A DNA stretch of 64,000 bases from Streptomyces albus subsp. albus (GTDB taxonomy: Bacteria > Actinomycetota > Actinomycetes > Streptomycetales > Streptomycetaceae), in contig NZ_JOID01000008.1 in NCBI RefSeq assembly GCF_000719865.1, positions 1 through 64,000 on the forward strand, given 5' to 3'. The notes beneath the pieces are model-generated. The model made no database searches. It was not told the origin of the DNA and saw nothing but the letters and a program-made list of their open reading frames with translations. A program made the position numbers and the translations under genes. This document shows, piece after piece, positions 6,321 to 15,868 of this stretch; the first letter of the stretch is position 1; each line of letters opens with the position of its first letter.

Positions 6321-8231
6321 ATGAGTCTCGTCTCCCCCTCCTTCGACGTGCCCACCACGGGTGACTACGCTTACGACTGGGCCCTGGTCGATGTGGAGAC
6401 CTCGGGGCTCATGGCCCGGCAGGACCGGGTGCTGTCCATTGCGGTGATCACGGTCGGCCCGGACGGTGAGCAGACCGGGGAGTTCTCGACGCTCCTCAAC
6501 CCGGGGTGCGATCCGGGCCCGGTGGACGTGCACGGACTCACCGTCGAGCGGCTGCGGGGGGCACCGACCTTCGACCAGGTCGCCGGGCGGATCGGAGCGA
6601 TGCTCCAGGACCGGGTCCTGGTGGCCCACAACGCCCAATTCGACTACGACTTCCTGGCCCACGAGTTCGCCCGTGCGCGGCTGTGGCTGCCGGTGTCGCA
6701 GCGGCTGTGCACCCTGGCGCTCAACCGCCAGGTGGATCCGCCGACGGAGGACATGAAGCTCGGCACCCTCGCCGCCCACTACGGCATCCCCCAGCAGCAC
6801 GCTCACGACGCACTGGACGACACCCGGGTGCTCGCCGGAATCCTGCGGGCGTCGCTGAGCGCGGCGGCCCGGCTTGATCTGCCCTTGCCACTGGTGACCT
6901 GCCCACCACGGGCGGAGTCCCAGTTCACGCCGAAACCGCCGAAGACCCCCTGTGGCTACCGCAATCCGGGACGTCTGACTCCCGGTGGGCCGCTCCGGCA
7001 GGGAATGAAGGTCGCGATCACCGGTGAGACCGCCCACGCTCGGGCGGAGCTCGTCGGGCGGGCGGTCGCCGCCGGACTGAACATGATGACCTCCGTCAGC
7101 CGGCACACCAGTGTGCTGGTCACCAACGAACCGGCATCCGGTTCGGCGAAGGCCCGGCGCGCGCTGGCCGAGGGCGTACCGGTCATCGACGAGCACTCCT
7201 TCCTGCGGCTGCTGGCCGACGTACAGCCGGGGGCAGCGCATGAGGCGACGGCTGCCAAGGTCAACGCTCCGGTCGCCGGGCCGGATGCGGAGCGGGCCGG
7301 TCGCCTGGAGCCGGCGTCCCCCACAGCCTCTGCCGCGACCGCCCCGGATGCAGCCGATCCCCCCGCGGCCTCACCCGGTGTGGCAGTCCCCGCTCCCCGC
7401 CGGCCGGATCCCTCCGCCGGCACCGTGGACAAGCCCTTGGCGGGACGCCGGGTGCTGGTGCTCGGTGGTGGCCATGCCGATGCCGTGGCAGCTCGTACCC
7501 GGGTCGTCGACCTGGGCGGTTCCGCAGCGGTCAACCTGTCCGCCGGCGTCACCGACGTCGTGCTTCTGCCCGGAGGGGAGGGCGACCGCCGCATGCGGCG
7601 CATCACCGCACTCGCGCTCCCTGTGCACAACCTGCGGTGGCTCACCTCTCCGACCGCAACGGACCGGAACGCGGTGGCGCCCAGGCCTCAGGAGCCACTG
7701 GTGCTACCGAGGGGCGGCGTCATCGACCTGCCCATGCCCCACGGAGGGCCGGCGCCCGAGTGGTACGTCACCGCCGGATGGGCCCCGCAATCCGACTGCG
7801 AGATCGACATCGTCGCCTTCCTTCTCGACGAGGACGAACAGGTCACCTTCGACGAGGACTTCGTCTTCTACGGAGCCCCGGAGAGCCCTGCCGGGACGGT
7901 GCGCCTGCTGACCGGAGGCCCTGCCGAACAGACCATCGCCCTCGACCTGGCGTCCCTGCCGCCCGCGACGCGGAAGGTCGTCGTCGCCGCGGCCATCGAC
8001 GGTGCCGCCACCTTCGGAACGGTCGGCGCGATCCAGATCGGTGCGGCCCCCGGCAGCAGCGGGGCCCCTCTCGCCCGGGCGACCCTGGACGCCGCCACCA
8101 CCGAACGCACCATGCTGCTCGCGGAGATCTACCGCAGGGGCCCGGTCTGGCGCCTGCGCGCCGTCGGCCAGGGCTACGACCATGGCCTTGATGCCCTCGC
8201 ACGCGGATATGGGGTCGACGTCGCCGACTGA
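6321..8231 (+). CDS. DEDDh exonuclease - BRCT - TerD fusion protein, 636 aa
   Basis: Residues about 19-185 form a DnaQ/epsilon-like 3'-5' exonuclease: ALVDVETSG supplies the first acidic pair (D24, E26), and NAQFDYDFLAHEF and HDALDDTRVLAGIL supply the rest. Residues about 228-300 look like a BRCT domain (GMKVAITGETAHARAELVG, HTSVLVTNE). A Pro/Ala-rich linker and a weaker BRCT-like segment (LAGRRVLVLGGGHADAV) follow. The C-terminal 170 residues are TerD-like, with calcium-site residues in SDCEIDIVAFLLDEDEQV. Published analyses of Ter proteins describe such nuclease fusions and propose a DNA-damage or phage response. It stands alone beside a defence-rich hotspot. The ATG start fits the domain boundary. 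Confidence 0.85.
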   Translation: MSLVSPSFDVPTTGDYAYDWALVDVETSGLMARQDRVLSIAVITVGPDGEQTGEFSTLLNPGCDPGPVDVHGLTVERLRGAPTFDQVAGRIGAMLQDRVLVAHNAQFDYDFLAHEFARARLWLPVSQRLCTLALNRQVDPPTEDMKLGTLAAHYGIPQQHAHDALDDTRVLAGILRASLSAAARLDLPLPLVTCPPRAESQFTPKPPKTPCGYRNPGRLTPGGPLRQGMKVAITGETAHARAELVGRAVAAGLNMMTSVSRHTSVLVTNEPASGSAKARRALAEGVPVIDEHSFLRLLADVQPGAAHEATAAKVNAPVAGPDAERAGRLEPASPTASAATAPDAADPPAASPGVAVPAPRRPDPSAGTVDKPLAGRRVLVLGGGHADAVAARTRVVDLGGSAAVNLSAGVTDVVLLPGGEGDRRMRRITALALPVHNLRWLTSPTATDRNAVAPRPQEPLVLPRGGVIDLPMPHGGPAPEWYVTAGWAPQSDCEIDIVAFLLDEDEQVTFDEDFVFYGAPESPAGTVRLLTGGPAEQTIALDLASLPPATRKVVVAAAIDGAATFGTVGAIQIGAAPGSSGAPLARATLDAATTERTMLLAEIYRRGPVWRLRAVGQGYDHGLDALARGYGVDVAD

Positions 8232-8620
8232 ACGGTGCCGGATGCGGACGTCTCGTCCGTGCCCGGCTGTGCCCGATGGGGCGCGGGAGCGGTCTGCTGG
8301 TTCGTCGCGGCGGTGCTCGGCCGGCCTGTTGCGGGGTGGACGACTGATCTCAGGCGCGGCCCAGGTCGTAGGCCCCGGCCCGAACCGTTTCCCGGAACGG
8401 GTGGGAAGCGTGTGGGCAGGTGAGGAGGGGGGTGGGGTTGCGGCTTCCGGCATGGTCCCGAGGTGGCTCCCGGGGACCTTTGTGCCCACCCCCCTTGACC
8501 GCGGACCTCGAAGGTTCTCTGGCCGGTCTCACTCTGCCGGGGAAGCTAGCAGGCGGCACTGACATCGATCCTGAAAGTCAGGTCCCGTGGACGCGAGAGC
8601 GCCGGCTGCCGGTGGGTCGG
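8232..8620. other. Intergenic region between the TerD fusion and the alcohol dehydrogenase
   Basis: No gene is seen. The sequence GTCCGTGCCCGGCTGTGCCC near 8255 and GGCCCAGGTCGTAGGCCC near 8358 faintly recall the repeat family and terminators of the tRNA hotspot, but the match is too weak to claim. Confidence 0.4.
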
Positions 8621-9661
8621 TCAGGCGAGGGTCTTGGTGTCAATGACGAAGCGGTAGCGGACGTCGGAGGCCAGCACCCGCTCGTAAGCCTCGTTGATCT
8701 TGTCCGCGGGGATGATCTCGACCTCGGCCCCGATGTTGTGCTCGGCGCAGAAGTCGAGCATCTCCTGGGTCAGGGCTATGCCGCCGATCATCGACCCGGC
8801 GACGGAGCGGCGGGCGCCGATGAGCGACATGACGTGGAGGCTGAGCGGCTCGCTCGACGCGCCGACGTTCACCAGCGTGCCGTCGAGGTTCAGGAGGCCG
8901 AGATGGGCGCCCAGGTCGATGCCCGCGCTGACGGTGTTGATGATCAGGTCGAACCGGCCCGCGAGCTGCTCGAAGGTCTCGGGGTCCGAGGTGGCGTGGT
9001 AGTGGTCGGCGCCGAGGCGGAGCCCGTCCTCCTGCTTCTTCAGCGACTGCGACAGCACGGTGACCTCGGCGCCGAGGGCGTGGGCGATCTTGACGGCGAT
9101 GTGTCCCAGTCCGCCGAGTCCGACGACGGCGACCTTCTTGCCGGGGCCGGCGTTCCAGCGGCGCAGCGGGGCGTAGGTGGTGATGCCCGCGCAGAGGAGC
9201 GGTGCGGCGGCGGCCGCGTCGAGGCTCTCGGGGACGGAGAGGACGTAGTCGGCGTCGACGACGACGTGGGTGGAGTAGCCGCCCTGGGTGGTGGTGCCGT
9301 CGCGGTCGGTGCCGGCGTAGGTGGGGACCATGCCGTGGACGCAGTACTGCTCGTCGCCGTTGCGGCAGTTGGCGCACTCGCCGCAGGAGTTGACCATGCA
9401 GCCGACGCCGACGCGGTCGCCCGCGCGGTGCCTGGTGACGGCGGATCCGGCCTCGGTGACGATGCCGACGATCTCGTGGCCGGGCACGACCGGGAAGGGC
9501 TGCGGGCCCCAGTCGCCGTTCACGGTGTGGATGTCGGAGTGGCAGATGCCGGCGTACTGGATCTCGATGAGGACGTCGTTGGGTCCGACGTCGCGGCGCT
9601 CGACGGTGGTGGGGGCCAGGGGCTGTCCGGCGGCGGGGGCGGCGTAGGCGTTGACGCGCAT
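8621..9661 (-). CDS. Zinc-dependent NAD(P) alcohol dehydrogenase, 346 aa
   Basis: This is a medium-chain dehydrogenase of the YahK/cinnamyl-alcohol-dehydrogenase type. The catalytic zinc site is formed by [12 protein letters not shown] and GHEIVG. The structural zinc site has the four cysteines of [15 protein letters not shown] (with NSC before it). The cofactor fold carries [11 protein letters not shown]. It interconverts aldehydes and alcohols in the cytoplasm. The ATG at 9659-9661 starts the family's usual N-terminus (MRVNAYAAP). A longer upstream frame is low-complexity and rejected. The MerR regulator upstream, on the same strand, probably controls it in response to aldehydes. Confidence 0.9.
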   Translation of the reverse strand: MRVNAYAAPAAGQPLAPTTVERRDVGPNDVLIEIQYAGICHSDIHTVNGDWGPQPFPVVPGHEIVGIVTEAGSAVTRHRAGDRVGVGCMVNSCGECANCRNGDEQYCVHGMVPTYAGTDRDGTTTQGGYSTHVVVDADYVLSVPESLDAAAAAPLLCAGITTYAPLRRWNAGPGKKVAVVGLGGLGHIAVKIAHALGAEVTVLSQSLKKQEDGLRLGADHYHATSDPETFEQLAGRFDLIINTVSAGIDLGAHLGLLNLDGTLVNVGASSEPLSLHVMSLIGARRSVAGSMIGGIALTQEMLDFCAEHNIGAEVEIIPADKINEAYERVLASDVRYRFVIDTKTLA

Positions 9662-9868
9662 GTGGGGGTCCAATCGTCTGTGGTGTGGTGGGGGGAGAGA
9701 GGTGTGAGTGCGGGCGGGGCGGGTGCGGGGCGGCGGACGGCATCCGGGCGGCTTCGGCGTCGGTCGGCGTCGGCGCTCGCTTCGGCGTCGGCGCTGGCTC
9801 CGGCGTCGCGTCGGCGTCACCGTTGTCATCCCGCGCCGTCGCGGTCCGGCGGTGGGCGCGCGGGCGGG

Positions 9869-10330
9869 CTACGGCTTCCCGGCCCGCTTGAGCTCGTCGG
9901 CGAGCTCGCGCGCCGCGGTCGACAGCGTCTCGGCGCGGGCGTCGTCGCCCGCCTGAACCGCCTGCCAGTAGTCGATCTTCACGCGGACGTAGCGCCGGCG
10001 CAGAGCGATGTGCTCGGCCTCACGTGCCAGACGCCGCTCCTGCTCCGCGAGCAGTTCGATCTGCTCGCCCGCGGCGGAGGGACCCAGCTGCCCGTTCGAC
10101 ATGTACTGCCGCATGTCGCTCACCGACATGCCGGTGGCGGCCAGGCACGCGACCCACATCAGCTGGTGCAGGTCGTCCTCGTCGTACACCCGGTGCTTGC
10201 TGCTCGCGCCGCGGCTGATCGGGCCGATCACCCCGATCGACTCGTAGTAGCGCAGCGTGCTGGCCGGGAGACCGGTCAGCGCGGCCGCTTCCTTGATCGT
10301 GTACGTGTGCTGGGCGGTTCGTGCGCTCAC
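9869..10330 (-). CDS. MerR-family transcriptional regulator, 153 aa
   Basis: YTIKEAAALTGLPASTLRYY is the MerR winged helix-turn-helix signature. The coiled-coil region with EQERRLAREAEHIALRRRYV follows. There is no cysteine cluster of the metal-sensing type, in line with the aldehyde- or electrophile-responsive branch. The gene lies 207 bp upstream of and codirectional with the alcohol dehydrogenase. The GC-rich gap between them has GGCGTCGG-type repeats. The GTG start at 10328-10330 follows the promoter described below so closely that the transcript may be leaderless. Confidence 0.88.
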   Translation of the reverse strand: MSARTAQHTYTIKEAAALTGLPASTLRYYESIGVIGPISRGASSKHRVYDEDDLHQLMWVACLAATGMSVSDMRQYMSNGQLGPSAAGEQIELLAEQERRLAREAEHIALRRRYVRVKIDYWQAVQAGDDARAETLSTAARELADELKRAGKP

Positions 10331-10337
10331 TTCATCG

Positions 10338-10367
10338 ACCGTAGGAACTTCGAGTGCTTCAAGTCAA
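10338..10367 (-). promoter_or_regulatory. MerR-type promoter with dyad between -35 and -10
   Basis: On the minus strand TTGACT is followed, after an 18-base spacer, by TACGGT. The spacer contains ACTTGA and TCGAAGT as an imperfect dyad. Long spacers with a dyad are typical of MerR-activated promoters, so the regulator probably controls its own gene here. Confidence 0.6.
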
Positions 10368-10471
10368 AAGGCCGCGTGCGGTCGCGTCCGGCCGTCCCGG
10401 GCCCGGCATCGGCGGACACCGGGTACGGGACAGCCGGCCGCGGGCGCTCGGGCCCGCGGCCGGCGTCCGGG

Positions 10472-11416
10472 CTACTTGGTGCGCCAGTCGGTGGGGATCA
10501 CGGCCTGGGCGGTGAGGACCCGCGGGTTCCTGCCGTCGGCGGCGTCGACGGCGTAGGTGCTGCGGGTATAGGCGAAGTCGTCCATGGCGGAGAAGGCGAT
10601 CCGGGTGCCGTCCGGAGAGAAGACGGGGCCGCGGATGCCGCTGAGCGGGGTCGTCCAGCCGCTCTGCAGTTCGGTGACGGCGCCGGTCGCCACGGCGACG
10701 ACGCTCAGGCCGTACTCGGTGGTGTAGACGATGCGCTGCCCGTCGGGGGACCAGTCGACGGGTCCGGACAGCGCGTTGCCGGCCGTGCTGATCTGGCGCA
10801 CCTGCCGGGTGGCGGTGTCCATGATCCAGACGTCTCGGCTGGACTTCCAGCCGTCGGGCGTCTCCTGGCTGGTGGTCCTCACGAACGCGATGCTCCGGCC
10901 GTCGGGCGAGAAGGTGCCCGCGCCGCCGGCCGTCGTGAGCACCTCCTGTCCGGTGCCGTCCGTGTTGACCCACTCCATGCCGCGCGGGCTGCTGTAGACG
11001 ATCCGCCGGCCGTCCGGGGACCAGTCGGGCTGCCCGACGTACGGGGACCCGCCCATCTCGGGCTGAACGCCCTGCACCAGAACACGCTGGTCGCTGCCGT
11101 CGGTGTCGGCGACGACCAGGTTCCGGGCATACATGCAGCCCTCGTCCTGGGGGATGCAGGTGTCGTCGCGCTGGATGTACGCCACGGCGGAGCCCTTCGG
11201 GGAGACGACTCCGTCCTCGGCGTTCTGCGCGAAGGGGCCGGTGACGTCGCCGCTCACGGGGTCGAGCGCGGCCAGGGCGGGGGAGCCGGAGGAGTAGTCG
11301 GTGGCCGTGATCCAGCCGGCCGCCGGCTTCTCTCCGGCCGCGGCGGTCCCTGCCATCGGCAGGCCGGCGGCGGCGACGGCGAGCCCCACGGTCAGCACGG
11401 TATGTCTGAAACGCAC
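10472..11416 (-). CDS. Secreted TolB-like beta-propeller protein, 314 aa
   Basis: GTG at 11414-11416 with GGAAGG 7 bases upstream starts a clear signal peptide (VRFRHTVLTVGLAVAAAG, cleavage near GTAAAG). The mature part contains several WD40-like PD40 repeats of the form PDWSPDGRRIVYSS, TFSPDGRSIAFV, VDWSPDGQRIVYTT and VFSPDGTRIAFSA. These make a TolB-type propeller, usually a protein-protein interaction scaffold outside the cytoplasm. No catalytic residues are recognisable. Two cysteines in CIPQDEGC probably form a disulfide. Confidence 0.8.
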   Translation of the reverse strand: MRFRHTVLTVGLAVAAAGLPMAGTAAAGEKPAAGWITATDYSSGSPALAALDPVSGDVTGPFAQNAEDGVVSPKGSAVAYIQRDDTCIPQDEGCMYARNLVVADTDGSDQRVLVQGVQPEMGGSPYVGQPDWSPDGRRIVYSSPRGMEWVNTDGTGQEVLTTAGGAGTFSPDGRSIAFVRTTSQETPDGWKSSRDVWIMDTATRQVRQISTAGNALSGPVDWSPDGQRIVYTTEYGLSVVAVATGAVTELQSGWTTPLSGIRGPVFSPDGTRIAFSAMDDFAYTRSTYAVDAADGRNPRVLTAQAVIPTDWRTK

Positions 11417-11552
11417 GTAGATCCTTCCTGGGAATCCGGGAGCCGGCTGTCCCGGCTCCCGGTGCAGGAGCGAAAGTGGATCAAGAAACGTCACCCCCGG
11501 GCCCGGGCGCCCGCGCAGCCCGCGTGGGTCACGTGCGTTCAGGTGCCGGTGC

Positions 11553-11885
11553 TCAGTGCGCCGGGTCCGGGCGGCGGCCGCGGCGCAGCACCCGGGTGCA
11601 CCAGCCGATGATCGCCGCGTTGGCCAGCGCCCCGAAGAGGATCGCCACGACGAGCATCGCGGCGCTCTCCGGCAGGAACGTCATGACGAGGCTGCCCGGG
11701 GCGGTGGCGAGGATGGGGATGACAGCCGCCATGGACTCGCCCGTGTCGTCGGTCACCGACACCACGAACGCCCACACGACCAGGGCGGCGCAGAGCGCGA
11801 GGTAGGCGAGGCCGACGAGACCGAAGGCGTGGACGGCGCCCCGGAGGGGACGGGGGACGGATCGGCCGGGACCGGTGTCTGCCAT
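11553..11885 (-). CDS. Small integral membrane protein (SCO4225-like), 110 aa
   Basis: Three hydrophobic segments are visible: AFGLVGLAYLALCAALVVWAF, then AAVIPILATAPGSLVMTF, then AAMLVVAILFGALANAAIIG. A basic tail (RVLRRGRRPDPAH) follows. The layout resembles SCO4225-family membrane proteins of Streptomyces, an assignment made from memory of their topology. No catalytic or transport motif is visible. The ATG is followed by a short polar N-terminus. Confidence 0.6.
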   Translation of the reverse strand: MADTGPGRSVPRPLRGAVHAFGLVGLAYLALCAALVVWAFVVSVTDDTGESMAAVIPILATAPGSLVMTFLPESAAMLVVAILFGALANAAIIGWCTRVLRRGRRPDPAH

Positions 11886-11990
11886 GGGATGAACTCCTTG
11901 CGGACGGGGTTACGGAAGGCGTGGTGACGGGGACGTGGTTGCGCGGGCGGGGTTGCGGACGGCGTGGCGATGGCAGTGGTTACGTCAGAC

Positions 11991-12030
11991 GCGGTCACGC
12001 GGTCACGCGGTCACGCGGTCACGCGGTCAC
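11991..12030 (+). repeat. Tandem repeat, five copies of the 8-bp unit GCGGTCAC
   Basis: Five perfect copies run head to tail between the small membrane protein and the response regulator, followed by GCGGGTCC. A further 15-bp direct duplication with core GGCCCAGTCGCGCG lies just downstream. Both lie after the response-regulator stop, outside coding sequence. Confidence 0.85.
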
Positions 12031-12141
12031 GCGGGTCCGGTTGCGGTCGGCCCGGTTGCACGGGCCCGGTTCCGCCGGGCCCGCTTGCGCACGGCCCAGT
12101 CGCGCGCGGCCCAGTCGCGCGCGGGCTCCGCCCCGCCGTGC

Positions 12142-12822
12142 TCAGAGGTGGGTGCCGGGCGGGTTCGGGCGGGCGAGGCCGAGGTCGTAGGCGAGGATCG
12201 TCGCCTGCACGCGGTCCCGCAGCCCGAGCTTGCGGAGCACCGCGTTCACATGGGACTTCACGGTGCCCACGGTGATGCCGAGCTGCTCGGCGATCTCCGC
12301 GTTGGTGAGGCCGGACGCGACCAGGGTGAGGACGCGCCGCTGGCCGGCGGTCAGACTGTCCAGCTCCGGGGTGCTCCCGACCGGGGCCGCGGAGCGCCCC
12401 CCGGACGCGTAGTGGCCGATGAGACGGCGGGTCGCGGACGGGGCGAGCACGCTCTCGCCGGACGCCACCACCCGGATGCCGTCCAGCAGTTCGGCGGGGC
12501 GTACGTCCTTGAGCAGGAAGCCCGAGGCGCCGGCGCGCAGCGCGTCGAAGACGTACGCGTCGAGGTCGAAGGTGGTCAGGACGAGGACACGGGGCGCGTC
12601 CTGGCGGCCGGTGATGATGCGGGTGGCGGCGATGCCGTCCAGTTCGGGCATGCGGACGTCCATGACGACCACGTCGGGTGCCAGCTCCTCGGCGAGCCGT
12701 ACCGCGGCGGCGCCGTCGGCGGCCTCGCCGACGACCGTCATGTCCTCCTCGGCGTCGATCACGGCGGCGAACCCCGCCCGGACGATGCCCTGGTCGTCGA
12801 CGACCAGCACCTTGAGGCTCAT
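12142..12822 (-). CDS. NarL/LuxR-type response regulator, 226 aa
   Basis: The receiver domain shows VVDDQ near the N-terminus and the phosphoacceptor in VVVMDVRMPE (D55). A LuxR-type HTH occupies the C-terminus (LTLVASGLTNAEIAEQLGIT, TVKSHVNAVLRKLGL). It is the partner of the kinase gene immediately upstream, whose stop overlaps this ATG (ATGA, 12819-12822). Target genes are not indicated; the divergent or nearby membrane protein genes are candidates. Confidence 0.9.
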   Translation of the reverse strand: MSLKVLVVDDQGIVRAGFAAVIDAEEDMTVVGEAADGAAAVRLAEELAPDVVVMDVRMPELDGIAATRIITGRQDAPRVLVLTTFDLDAYVFDALRAGASGFLLKDVRPAELLDGIRVVASGESVLAPSATRRLIGHYASGGRSAAPVGSTPELDSLTAGQRRVLTLVASGLTNAEIAEQLGITVGTVKSHVNAVLRKLGLRDRVQATILAYDLGLARPNPPGTHL

Positions 12823-15509
12823 CGTTCCCTCTCCTCGTGGTCCGCCGCGGCTGCCAGCGGCAGCCGGAGACGGACGGTGCCCTGCGGGCCGGTGGTCAGG
12901 GTCCCGCCGAGTGCCGAGACCCGCGTGGTCAGCCGCTCCCGTACGCCGGGGTCGGCGGCGCGCGGCACTCCGGTGGCCGTGAGCGTCAACCTATCCTCGT
13001 CCGCGTCGAGTTCGAGCACCGCGGGCTCGTCGCCGACGGCCGCGAGCACCGTCTCGGCGGCGTGGTAGGCGGCCAGGTCGACGGCGGTGGGCAGCCGTTC
13101 CGGCACGCGGTCGGTCAGCCGTATCTCGACCTCGCGGCCGGTGGCCCGGAGCTGGTGGGCCAGCAGGTCGAGCGCCTGGAGGGTGGGCTGCGGCCGCAGC
13201 TCGGGCCCGGTCTCGCCCTCCCGGACGGCGTCGAGCAGGGCGCGCATCGCGGCCAGGGCCTCGCGTGCGCGTTCGGCGGTCGCGTCGAGCCGGCCCGCCT
13301 CCGCCTCCGCGACCATGTCGGCGGTGCGCGTGAGGACGGTGGTCTCCAGTCCGGCGGCGATCCTCCGGCGCTCGGCCCACGCCTCCCGTACGGCCTCCTC
13401 GGTCCAGGCGGCGAGGCGTTCGTCCCGCGTGGACCGGGCGGCCCGGTCGCGCCGTCCCCGCAGGGCCCCGGCCCGGCGGGCGGCTGCTACCGCCAGGGAC
13501 GCCGCGGCCGTCGTCACCGCGACAACCGCCCAGACGGGGACCGTCGTGCCCCGGTCCAGGACGGCCGCCGTCGCGGCCGCCGCGTGCGCCGCCACGGCGG
13601 CGAGCGGGAGGGCGGCCGGTACGGGGCGGCGTGGGCGGGCGCCGGTGGTGGCGGCGGACGGGTCGTGGATCGACGAGCCGGCAGCGGACGGGCTGCCTGC
13701 GGACGGGCTGCTTGCGGACGGCTGGCCTGTGGACGGGTCACCTGTGGATGTGTCGCCTGCGGGCACGTCGCCCGCGAAGGCACCGCCAGCGGGTGGTCCG
13801 CCTGCGGAGGCGCCGCCAGCGGGTGGTCCGCCCGCGAAGGCACCGCCAGCGGGCGGTCCGCCCGCGGACGCGTCCACCGCGGACGGGGCGGCGGCTGACT
13901 CCCCGGTGACCGGCGAGCGGGTGGCCGATGCCCCGGTGACCGACGAGCCGGTGGCCGACGCGTCGGCAGCCGTACGGGCCGGCCGGGGGAAGCGCCGCCG
14001 GCGGTCCCCGGCCGGGGACCGGCCGGCCGCCGTACGGGCCGCGTCCGCCGCGAGCGCCGCGCAGGTGGCCGGCAGGCTCATCGCGAGCGGCAGGACCACC
14101 GGACCGGTGTAGCCGCCCGCGGCCATCGCCACCGGCCAGAGCGGGGCCAGACCGAGCAGGACCCCCTGGGCCGTGCGGGGCGCGCGGCGCAGCCACAGCA
14201 GCGCGACCGCCTGGGCCGCGACGAGCAGCGCGAAGAACACGCCCGCGGACACCCGCCCACCGGGCTGCAACGTCTCCGACCGGATGACCAGCACCGGCAG
14301 CAGCGGCTGTACGACCAGGCCGGCGGCCGCCGTCAGCTGCGCCACGCGATAGCTCCGCGGAACGGACCGCTCCGCCGGGGCCGCGGTCCGGCCGGGCAGG
14401 ACCGCGCGCACCTCCCAGCCGCCCGCCGCCGTCGGGCCGGTGGTGAGGGTGCCGCCCGCCTCCCGCGCCCGCGACCTCAGGAAGCCCTGGCCGCGGCCGC
14501 CGCCGAGCCCGGCACCGTGCGCCACCGCACCGGCCGGCGGTGCCGCGCTCGTGACGACGACGTCCGTGCGGGTGTCGCCGTACCGGACCAGCACCTTCGT
14601 ATCCGCGCCGGGGGCGTGCCGTGCCACGTTGGTCAGCGCCTCGCGCACGATGCCGTAGGCCGCGTCCGCGAGGACGCCGTCCGGCAGGGGGTCGACCTCG
14701 CAGTCCACCCGCTGGTCCAGCCGCCGGAAGCCGGCGACCAGGTCCAGCAGCCGCTCCCCGGGTGAGGGCACGTCCTCGCGGGAGGGCGCCGGCGCCCGTA
14801 CCGCGCCGAGCGCGCGGGTCACCTCCCGGCCGGTCCCGACCGCGAACTCCAGCGCTTCACCGGTCAGTTCGGGGCGGCGTTCGCGCAGTCCGAGGGCCGC
14901 TCCCGCCGTGACCACCACGGCCGTCAGATGGTGGGCGCTGACGTCGTGCAGCTCCCGTTCCATGCGGCGCCGCTCGACCGCCGGAAGCCGGTGGCGCTCG
15001 GACTCGGCCCGGCGCAGCAGGAGTTCGGCCGTCTTCCGCGCGCGCCGGGCCCGCCGCACAAGAAGGCCGGCGCCGCACGCCGCGGCGTACAGCACGGAGG
15101 TCAGGACGAGGTCGAGTCCGTCGCGGTCGCTGAGCCCGTGCAGGCTGAGGCCATACAGAAGCTGCCAGGCCGCGAGCGCCGGCACGCACAGGACGGCGGT
15201 GAAGGTGTCGCGTTCGGTCGCGACGGTGAACAGGGCCAGCGCGACACCCGCGGTGCCGAGGACCGCCATCGCCCCGGGGGGCAGTGGCCCGGCGCCCAGC
15301 GCGCAGGCGCCGGCGACGACGACGAGGGCGACCACCGGGCGGGCACGGCGGAGGGCGAGTGCGGCCGTGACCACTCCGGCGACCAGGGCCGCCACGAGCA
15401 GGGCGGACGCGGCCGGGACGGCCCCGCGCACCAGCGGCGCCCCGGGCCACACCACGGCCTGGGCGCAGGTCAGCAGGACCGGGAGCAGCCGGCCGTCGTT
15501 TCGTTTCAT
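12819..15509 (-). CDS. Double NarL-type histidine kinase with a degenerate second half, 896 aa
   Basis: Residues 1-155 contain several membrane helices. RRRMERELHDVSAHHLTAVV is a HisKA_3 phosphoacceptor (H188), and DAAYGIVREALTNVARHAP starts a normal HATPase. After about residue 385 the pattern begins again: more membrane helices, a second HisKA_3-like segment (ERRRIAAGLETTVL), and an eroded ATPase ending ALGGLTTGP-like, VRLRLP. In the second copy the histidine is replaced by glutamate (AGLETTV) and the ATP-binding N box is gone. The halves are joined by a Gly/Ala/Pro linker of near-repeats (GGPPAGGA and variants, DNA 13690-13890). This is at least twice the size of ordinary NarL kinases. Confidence 0.8.
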   Translation of the reverse strand: MKRNDGRLLPVLLTCAQAVVWPGAPLVRGAVPAASALLVAALVAGVVTAALALRRARPVVALVVVAGACALGAGPLPPGAMAVLGTAGVALALFTVATERDTFTAVLCVPALAAWQLLYGLSLHGLSDRDGLDLVLTSVLYAAACGAGLLVRRARRARKTAELLLRRAESERHRLPAVERRRMERELHDVSAHHLTAVVVTAGAALGLRERRPELTGEALEFAVGTGREVTRALGAVRAPAPSREDVPSPGERLLDLVAGFRRLDQRVDCEVDPLPDGVLADAAYGIVREALTNVARHAPGADTKVLVRYGDTRTDVVVTSAAPPAGAVAHGAGLGGGRGQGFLRSRAREAGGTLTTGPTAAGGWEVRAVLPGRTAAPAERSVPRSYRVAQLTAAAGLVVQPLLPVLVIRSETLQPGGRVSAGVFFALLVAAQAVALLWLRRAPRTAQGVLLGLAPLWPVAMAAGGYTGPVVLPLAMSLPATCAALAADAARTAAGRSPAGDRRRRFPRPARTAADASATGSSVTGASATRSPVTGESAAAPSAVDASAGGPPAGGAFAGGPPAGGASAGGPPAGGAFAGDVPAGDTSTGDPSTGQPSASSPSAGSPSAAGSSIHDPSAATTGARPRRPVPAALPLAAVAAHAAAATAAVLDRGTTVPVWAVVAVTTAAASLAVAAARRAGALRGRRDRAARSTRDERLAAWTEEAVREAWAERRRIAAGLETTVLTRTADMVAEAEAGRLDATAERAREALAAMRALLDAVREGETGPELRPQPTLQALDLLAHQLRATGREVEIRLTDRVPERLPTAVDLAAYHAAETVLAAVGDEPAVLELDADEDRLTLTATGVPRAADPGVRERLTTRVSALGGTLTTGPQGTVRLRLPLAAAADHEERER

Positions 15510-15868
15510 GGCGAAACAAGGCTATGGGCGCAGGTGAGCGGTCCGGCTCCGGCTGAAGGCGGATTCCCGTCTCTTACCCGGGTTGCAGACTCTCTGCCCG
15601 CGGTTCCACGCGGCCGATCGTCCGGCGGCACGAGGACGGGGCCGTCCCCCGGCCATAGGCTCGTTCCCATCGAGAAGGCGGTCGGCCACCGCTTCCACGA
15701 CCACCCGCGGAATCCGTTCCACAACGGTCCCGCAGCGCAGCAGTTCCGCGGCAGGGTTTTCCGTGCCTTTCTCTTTCCGGGCCTCTCCGGGCCTCTCCGG
15801 GCCTTTCCGCGGCACCGGCGCTTTCCGCCGACACATCAAACTCTCCGACGAATTCAGGGGGATCTCCC
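15510..15868. other. Intergenic region between divergent kinase and secreted-protein genes
   Basis: No gene is seen. A 10-bp unit, GGGCCTCTCC and variants, occurs three times at about 15779-15810. AGGGGGA at 15858 is the ribosome site of the following gene. Confidence 0.5.

Noticed and set aside
8250..8420. A fifth repeat-family copy and terminator remnant
   Set aside because: Only short GTGCCC and GGCCCAGGTCG matches remain, at a level expected by chance in GC-rich DNA.
8420..11611. A 1063-codon plus-strand frame
   Set aside because: It is the antisense shadow of the alcohol dehydrogenase, MerR and propeller genes.
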